64,000 bases of DNA from Streptococcus pneumoniae. GTDB lineage: Bacteria; Bacillota; Bacilli; Lactobacillales; Streptococcaceae. The translations under genes were made by a program, and so were the position numbers. The notes beneath the pieces were generated by a model. The model worked only from the letters and a program-made list of their open reading frames with translations, was not told where the DNA came from and searched no databases. The stretch lies in assembly GCF_001457635.1 (NCBI RefSeq), contig NZ_LN831051.1, positions 1,178,001-1,242,000 of the forward strand, written 5' to 3'. Shown piece after piece: positions 59,943 through 64,000 of the stretch (its first letter is position 1; every line of letters begins with the position of its first letter).

Positions 59943-60081
59943 AACCAGAGACTGTTTACATTTTCAGCAAGTGAGTGGATGGATAATGCTGAAAACTCCT
60001 TGAAGGATAAGTCTATTTAGTACTTTCTATTAGTTAGTTAAATTTTTACCAAGAATAATTCACAAAAACGTTGTAAAACAC

Positions 60082-60109
60082 TTGCAATTTAGCTGAAATT
60101 TGATAAAAT
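60082..60109 (+). promoter_or_regulatory. Promoter of tuf
   Basis: TTGCAA (60082-60087), a 16-nt spacer and TAAAAT (60104-60109) preceded by TGA. About 70 bases of leader follow before the GGAGG of tuf. Confidence 0.65.
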
Positions 60110-60180
60110 AGTAAGGAAAGTTAGACTGTATTGCCTACTGTCTATCTATAAAATATATTTTATTGGAGGCTTTTACTCAA

Positions 60181-61377
60181 ATGGCAAAAGAAAAATACGA
60201 TCGTAGTAAACCACACGTTAACATTGGTACTATCGGACACGTTGACCACGGTAAAACTACCCTAACTGCAGCTATCACAACTGTTTTGGCACGTCGCTTG
60301 CCTTCATCAGTTAACCAACCTAAAGACTATGCGTCTATCGATGCTGCTCCAGAAGAACGCGAACGCGGTATCACTATCAACACTGCGCACGTTGAGTACG
60401 AAACTGAAAAACGTCACTACGCTCACATCGACGCTCCAGGACACGCGGACTACGTTAAAAATATGATCACTGGTGCTGCTCAAATGGACGGAGCTATCCT
60501 TGTAGTAGCTTCAACTGACGGACCAATGCCACAAACTCGTGAGCACATCCTTCTTTCACGTCAGGTTGGTGTTAAACACCTTATCGTCTTCATGAACAAA
60601 GTTGACTTGGTTGACGACGAAGAATTGCTTGAATTGGTTGAAATGGAAATCCGTGACCTATTGTCAGAATACGACTTCCCAGGTGACGATCTTCCAGTTA
60701 TCCAAGGTTCAGCACTTAAAGCTCTTGAAGGTGACTCTAAATACGAAGACATCGTTATGGAATTGATGAACACAGTTGATGAGTATATCCCAGAACCAGA
60801 ACGTGACACTGACAAACCATTGCTTCTTCCAGTCGAGGACGTATTCTCAATTACTGGACGTGGTACAGTTGCTTCAGGACGTATCGACCGTGGTATCGTT
60901 AAAGTCAACGACGAAATCGAAATCGTTGGTATCAAAGAAGAAACTCAAAAAGCAGTTGTTACTGGTGTTGAAATGTTCCGTAAACAACTTGACGAAGGTC
61001 TTGCTGGAGATAACGTAGGTGTCCTTCTTCGTGGTGTTCAACGTGATGAAATCGAACGTGGACAAGTTATCGCTAAACCAGGTTCAATCAACCCACACAC
61101 TAAATTCAAAGGTGAAGTCTACATCCTTACTAAAGAAGAAGGTGGACGTCACACTCCATTCTTCAACAACTACCGTCCACAATTCTACTTCCGTACTACT
61201 GACGTTACAGGTTCAATCGAACTTCCAGCAGGTACTGAAATGGTAATGCCTGGTGATAACGTGACAATCGACGTTGAGTTGATTCACCCAATCGCCGTAG
61301 AACAAGGTACTACATTCTCTATCCGTGAGGGTGGACGTACTGTTGGTTCAGGTATGGTTACAGAAATCGAAGCTTAA
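60181..61377 (+). CDS. tuf: Elongation factor Tu
   Basis: A 398-residue translational GTPase that brings aminoacyl-tRNA to the ribosome. G1 is [11 protein letters not shown] (residues 19-29), G2 RGITINT, G3 DAPGH and G4 NKVD; the beta-barrel domains 2 and 3 follow to [21 protein letters not shown] start at ATG 60181 with TTGGAGG upstream; the frame extends to 60163 but that lies over the binding site. Codon use is strongly biased, as expected for a very highly expressed gene. It is alone, not in a str operon. Confidence 0.98.
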   Translation: MAKEKYDRSKPHVNIGTIGHVDHGKTTLTAAITTVLARRLPSSVNQPKDYASIDAAPEERERGITINTAHVEYETEKRHYAHIDAPGHADYVKNMITGAAQMDGAILVVASTDGPMPQTREHILLSRQVGVKHLIVFMNKVDLVDDEELLELVEMEIRDLLSEYDFPGDDLPVIQGSALKALEGDSKYEDIVMELMNTVDEYIPEPERDTDKPLLLPVEDVFSITGRGTVASGRIDRGIVKVNDEIEIVGIKEETQKAVVTGVEMFRKQLDEGLAGDNVGVLLRGVQRDEIERGQVIAKPGSINPHTKFKGEVYILTKEEGGRHTPFFNNYRPQFYFRTTDVTGSIELPAGTEMVMPGDNVTIDVELIHPIAVEQGTTFSIREGGRTVGSGMVTEIEA

Positions 61378-61420
61378 TTCGATTTAGTTCCCAGAAGAAC
61401 AATTATTTAAGTTAGACACT

Positions 61421-61452
61421 AAAAGAATCTTGCTTGGCAAGGTTCTTTTTTT
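61421..61452 (+). terminator. Terminator after tuf
   Basis: AAAAGAATCTTGC pairs with GCAAGGTTCTTTT, followed by three more T residues. Confidence 0.88.
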
Positions 61453-61464
61453 AGATATTGAACT

Positions 61465-61721
61465 AATACTCAATGAAAATCAAAGAGCAAACTATAATAT
61501 ATTGAAACTAGAATAGTACACATCTACTTCTAAAACATTGTTAGAAATCGATTTGATTGTCTTGATTGATTTGTCTTGTTCTTATTTCATTTTGTTATAG
61601 AAAGTTAGCTGCAGACTGTTCAAAACACTGTTTTTAGGTTGTAGATAGAACTGACGAAGTCAGTAACATCTATACGACAAGGCGAAGCTGACGCGGTTTG
61701 AAGAGATTTTCGAAGAGTATA
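61465..61721 (-). repeat. BOX element (C-B-A, reverse) interrupted by a RUP
   Basis: Reverse boxC begins ATACTCAATGAAAATCAAAG (61466) and is broken after GCAAAC; it resumes at about 61600 with GAAAGTTAGCTGCAGACTG. boxB (AAAACACTGTTTTTAGG) and boxA (GACGCGGTTTGAAGAG, CGAAGAGTAT) complete it. Removing the RUP leaves about 150 bp, the size of an A-B-C BOX. Confidence 0.88.
61493..61599. repeat. RUP element (107 bp) nested in boxC
   Basis: TATAATATATTGAAACTAG to TTCATTTTGTTATA with the core CTAAAACATTGTTAGAAATC. Length is exactly the 107 bp expected. It is flanked by TA, matching the IS630-type TA target. Confidence 0.88.
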
Positions 61722-61760
61722 ATACTAGACTCAAATCAAAAAGCATTATACAATAGTAAT

Positions 61761-62807
61761 ATGAAATCAACTAAAGAAGAAATCAAAACCATCAAAACAC
61801 TTTTAAAAGACTCTCGTACAGCTAAATATCATAAACGCCTTCAAATCGTTCTATTTCGTCTGATGGGCAAATCTTATAAAGAGATTATAGAGCTTTTAGA
61901 CTGTAATCAAACAACGATTTGGCGAAACGTAAAAAAATATGAGGAGTTCGGACTCGACTCTCTCCTTCAAGAAACACGTGGTGGTCGTAACCATGCATAT
62001 ATGACAGTTGAGGAAGAGAAAGCCTTTCTTGCCCGTCATTTGAAGGCTGCAGAGGCAGGAGAATTTGTTACAATTGATGCCTTATTTCAGGCTTATAAAA
62101 AGGAGTTAGGTCGTTCCTACACACGTGATGCCTTCTATCAACTGTTGAAGCGCCATGGTTGGCGAAATATTACGCCACGTCCAGAACATCCTAAGAAAGC
62201 AGACGCTCAAACCATTGTCGCGTCTAAAAATAAAATCTCAATTCAAGAAGACAAGAAAGCGCTTTAAAACCAGTAGACCTTTTCATAAGGTTCGCTTGAT
62301 GTACCAAGATGAGGCTGGTTTCGGTAGAATCAGTAAACTGGGATCTTGTTGGTCTCCAATAGGAGTAGGTCCACATGTCCATAGTCACTATATACGAGAA
62401 TTTCGCTATTGTTATGGAGCTGTTGATGCCCATACAGGCGAATCATTTTTCTTAATAGCTGGTGGATGTAATACTGAGTGGATGAACGCCTTTTTAGAAG
62501 AGCTTTCACAAGCTTATCCAGATGATTATTTTTTACTCGTTATGGACAATGCTATATGGCATAAATCAAGTACCTTAAAGATTCCGACTAATATTGATTT
62601 TACCTTTATTCCTCCATACACACCAGAGATGAACCCATTGAACAAGTGTGGAAAGAGATTCGTAAACGTGGATTTAAGAATAAAGCCTTTCGAACTTTGG
62701 AAGATGTCATGAATCAACTCCAAGATGTCATACAAGGACTGGAGAAGGAGGTGATAAAGTCCATCGTTAATCGGAGATGGAATAGAATGCTTTTTGAAAG
62801 CAGATGA
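61761..62807 (+). pseudogene. IS630-family transposase with two frame changes
   Basis: Frame 1 from ATG 61761 holds the helix-turn-helix and linker (CNQTTIWRNVKKYEEFGLDS; DAFYQLLKRHGWRNI) and stops at 62267. A second frame continues KTRKRFKTSRPFHKVRLMYQ with the catalytic YQDEAGFG and VMDNAIWHKS and reaches 62712. A third change in CCATTGAACAAG (one A missing from CCAATTGAACAAG, near 62636) precedes the last catalytic segment, N-P-I-E-Q-V-W, which reads on to MLFESR and TGA 62805-62807. The first shift may be programmed near TCTAAAAATAAAA; the last destroys the enzyme. It differs in sequence from the copy at 54901. Confidence 0.87.
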
Positions 62808-62829
62808 GTATAAAATTGAATTGCTTATA

Positions 62830-62872
62830 AAAAAGCTCCATACACTGGATGTGTATAGAGCAATGGGGCTTT
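62830..62872. terminator. Bidirectional terminator between the IS630 gene and the helicase gene
   Basis: AAAGCTCCAT pairs with ATGGGGCTTT (one G-U) around an inner ACAC-TGGAT-GTGT. Convergent position downstream of the minus-strand helicase. Confidence 0.75.
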
Positions 62873-63953
62873 ATTTGATATAGAGTTCTTGGTTTTTTAG
62901 GACAATTTCTCGGATACTTGCAAACTTTTTAAGTTTTTTGATTTCTTCTGGATGAGTGACGAGAGTAATAACATATCCTTCCTTGCCTATACGGCCAGTA
63001 CGACCAGCACGGTGTGTGTAGGTTTCGCTATCTCTAGGAATATCAAAGTTTACGACACATTCTAGGCTATCGATATCAATTCCACGAGCCAAAAGGTCAG
63101 TTGCAAGAAGCAGGGTTAGTTGGTTATCTTTAAACTTTTCTAAGATGATTTTTCTAAATTTAACATTAACATCACTAGCGAGGGAAACAGTCAATATATC
63201 ACGATACTGTAGTTTTTCCTCGGCATTCCCAAGGTCTGACAGGCTATTGAAGAAGACTAGACCACGGAAATCCTCTACATGAGCCAGTTTTCGTAGCATA
63301 TCCACTCGATGACGTTGGTCTACCTGCATGTAGAAATGCTGGATATTGTCCAATTTTTGGTCAGAGAGATCAATAGTGCGTGTATTCGGCACAATCTTTT
63401 CTTGGTCAAACTTGGTCGTGGCACTCATGTAGACCAGTTGGTGGTCACGAGGTGCGTAGTGAGTGATTTTTTCTACAAAGTGAATCTGAGAATCATCTAG
63501 TAATTGGTCAAATTCATCCAGGATGATGGTTTCCACATTCATCATCTTGATTTTTTTAAGTTTAATGAGTTCAAAGATACGGCCAGGAGTTCCAATCAGA
63601 ATTTCTGGCCCCTTTTTAAGACGTTCAATTTGTCGTTTCTGACTTGAACCTGAAAGGAAGAGTTGAGCAGTCAATCCGATAGCTTCTGCCCACGTTTTAC
63701 ATACATCAAAAATCTGTCCAGCAAGTTCCGTGTTTGGTGCTAGAATCAAGAGTTGTTGGGCTTTTTTCTTTTGTAGTCTGAGAAGACTTGGTAGGAGATA
63801 CGCTAGGGTCTTACCAGTTCCGGTTTGGCTCACTCCTAGGAGGTTTTCTCCAGCAAGAAGGGGCTCAAATAGTTGAGTTTGAATGGGGGTGAATTCTTGG
63901 AAACCGAGTTGGTCACTCAGTTCTTGCCATTCAGTCGGTAGTTTGGTTTTCAT
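62871..63953 (-). CDS. DEAD-box ATP-dependent RNA helicase, small type with a DEFD motif
   Basis: A 360-residue RNA helicase of two RecA domains without long extensions, which resembles the small Bacillus YfmL group. Q-motif FTPIQTQLFEP, motif I SQTGTGKT, Ib GTPGRI, motif III SAT, V LLATDLLARGID and VI HRAGRTGR are all normal. Motif Ia is PNTEL instead of PTREL and motif II is DEFD (ILDEFDQLLDD) instead of DEAD. The catalytic Asp-Glu pair is kept, so ATPase activity is still plausible. Likely role in ribosome assembly or RNA turnover. Short upstream region continues past the window edge. Confidence 0.9.
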   Translation of the reverse strand: MKTKLPTEWQELSDQLGFQEFTPIQTQLFEPLLAGENLLGVSQTGTGKTLAYLLPSLLRLQKKKAQQLLILAPNTELAGQIFDVCKTWAEAIGLTAQLFLSGSSQKRQIERLKKGPEILIGTPGRIFELIKLKKIKMMNVETIILDEFDQLLDDSQIHFVEKITHYAPRDHQLVYMSATTKFDQEKIVPNTRTIDLSDQKLDNIQHFYMQVDQRHRVDMLRKLAHVEDFRGLVFFNSLSDLGNAEEKLQYRDILTVSLASDVNVKFRKIILEKFKDNQLTLLLATDLLARGIDIDSLECVVNFDIPRDSETYTHRAGRTGRIGKEGYVITLVTHPEEIKKLKKFASIREIVLKNQELYIK

Positions 63954-64000
63954 TTTTCTGCCTCAAATCTAATGCCAGCAGTCTGGCGCATGGTATATAG

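Larger units (their letters stand above)
59306..60180. other. 875-bp repeat-rich spacer between the aquaglyceroporin and tuf
   Basis: Holds a terminator (59349), two adjacent RUP copies (59468 and 59573), a reverse BOX remnant (59763), a third RUP (59834) and the tuf promoter (60082). A further RUP-like end CAGTGGGCTATTCCAGC lies at about 59440. No reading frame worth calling is seen. Confidence 0.75.

Noticed and set aside
61698..61760. Longer IS630 ORF start
   Set aside because: These codons lie inside the boxA sequence; the ATG at 61761 is the natural start.
61761..62712. Functional two-ORF IS630 with programmed frameshift
   Set aside because: The first shift could be programmed, but a later single-base loss near 62636 removes the last catalytic segment from frame.

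Overview
The window reads as a stretch of Streptococcus pneumoniae chromosome, or possibly a very close mitis-group relative. The base is a low-GC Gram-positive gene set: Lys-type MurE, L-form FoF1 ATPase operon, and AliB, MntE/CaxP and AatB homologues. The species-level evidence is the repeats. BOX elements (A/B/C modules matching the BOX-PCR target) and about 107-bp RUP elements lie between genes. From memory, the gene order follows the pneumococcal chromosome from the mntE-caxP region to the tuf region, in the opposite orientation to the usual numbering. No tRNA, rRNA, prophage or CRISPR array is visible.

Layout. 0-9 kb: the manganese exporter MntE (cut by the window edge) and the calcium/manganese P-type ATPase CaxP behind a yybP-ykoY (manganese) riboswitch, then a glutathione-transferase-like protein, a short deformylase homologue lacking the catalytic glutamine, an unrecognised membrane protein, a 54-residue membrane protein, YaaA, and an FMN reductase. 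9-14 kb: tseB-aspC-VOC-asnS, then rpsF-ssb-rpsR, ending in an unusual tandem array of terminator-like repeats. 14-20 kb: a HAD-cyclophilin fusion, CvfD, a tRNA methyltransferase plus GIY-YIG pair, PpaC, a papain-like hydrolase, a frameshifted gene, and a CsbD protein. 19.5-29 kb: murE divergent from a MurJ/YtgP flippase, aliB, an ABC exporter with two in-frame stops, then metB-patB. 29-37.6 kb: an Snf2 helicase, a hypothetical gene, murC, two GNAT enzymes, mltG and greA.

37.6-40 kb is an accessory junction: an A(B)5C BOX, a RUP, a GNAT gene, a HAD remnant and an IS30-family element that stops just before the atp promoter. 40-46.4 kb is the complete eight-gene FoF1 ATPase operon. 46-54.7 kb holds a phosphogluconolactonase-like gene, an AI-2E family transporter, a TPR protein, a three-gene amino-acid ABC transporter, a thioredoxin-like protein and phosphoglucomutase. 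54.7-58.2 kb is decayed DNA: a dead IS630 transposase joined to the remains of an LPXTG MucBP-type surface protein. 58.4-64 kb holds an aquaglyceroporin, a RUP/BOX-rich spacer, tuf, a BOX interrupted by a RUP, a second broken IS630 transposase and a DEAD-box helicase with a DEFD motif.

Cell-wall synthesis recurs across the window (murE, ytgP, murC, mltG, pgm, tseB). So does metal and amino-acid homeostasis (mntE/caxP, aliB, aatB operon, metB/patB). I do not see a convincing undescribed multi-gene system. The most interesting signals are regulatory and evolutionary: the terminator-repeat array, the RUP-in-BOX nesting beside an IS630 gene, the IS30 abutting the atp promoter, the pseudogene cluster, and a few enzymes with altered catalytic motifs.
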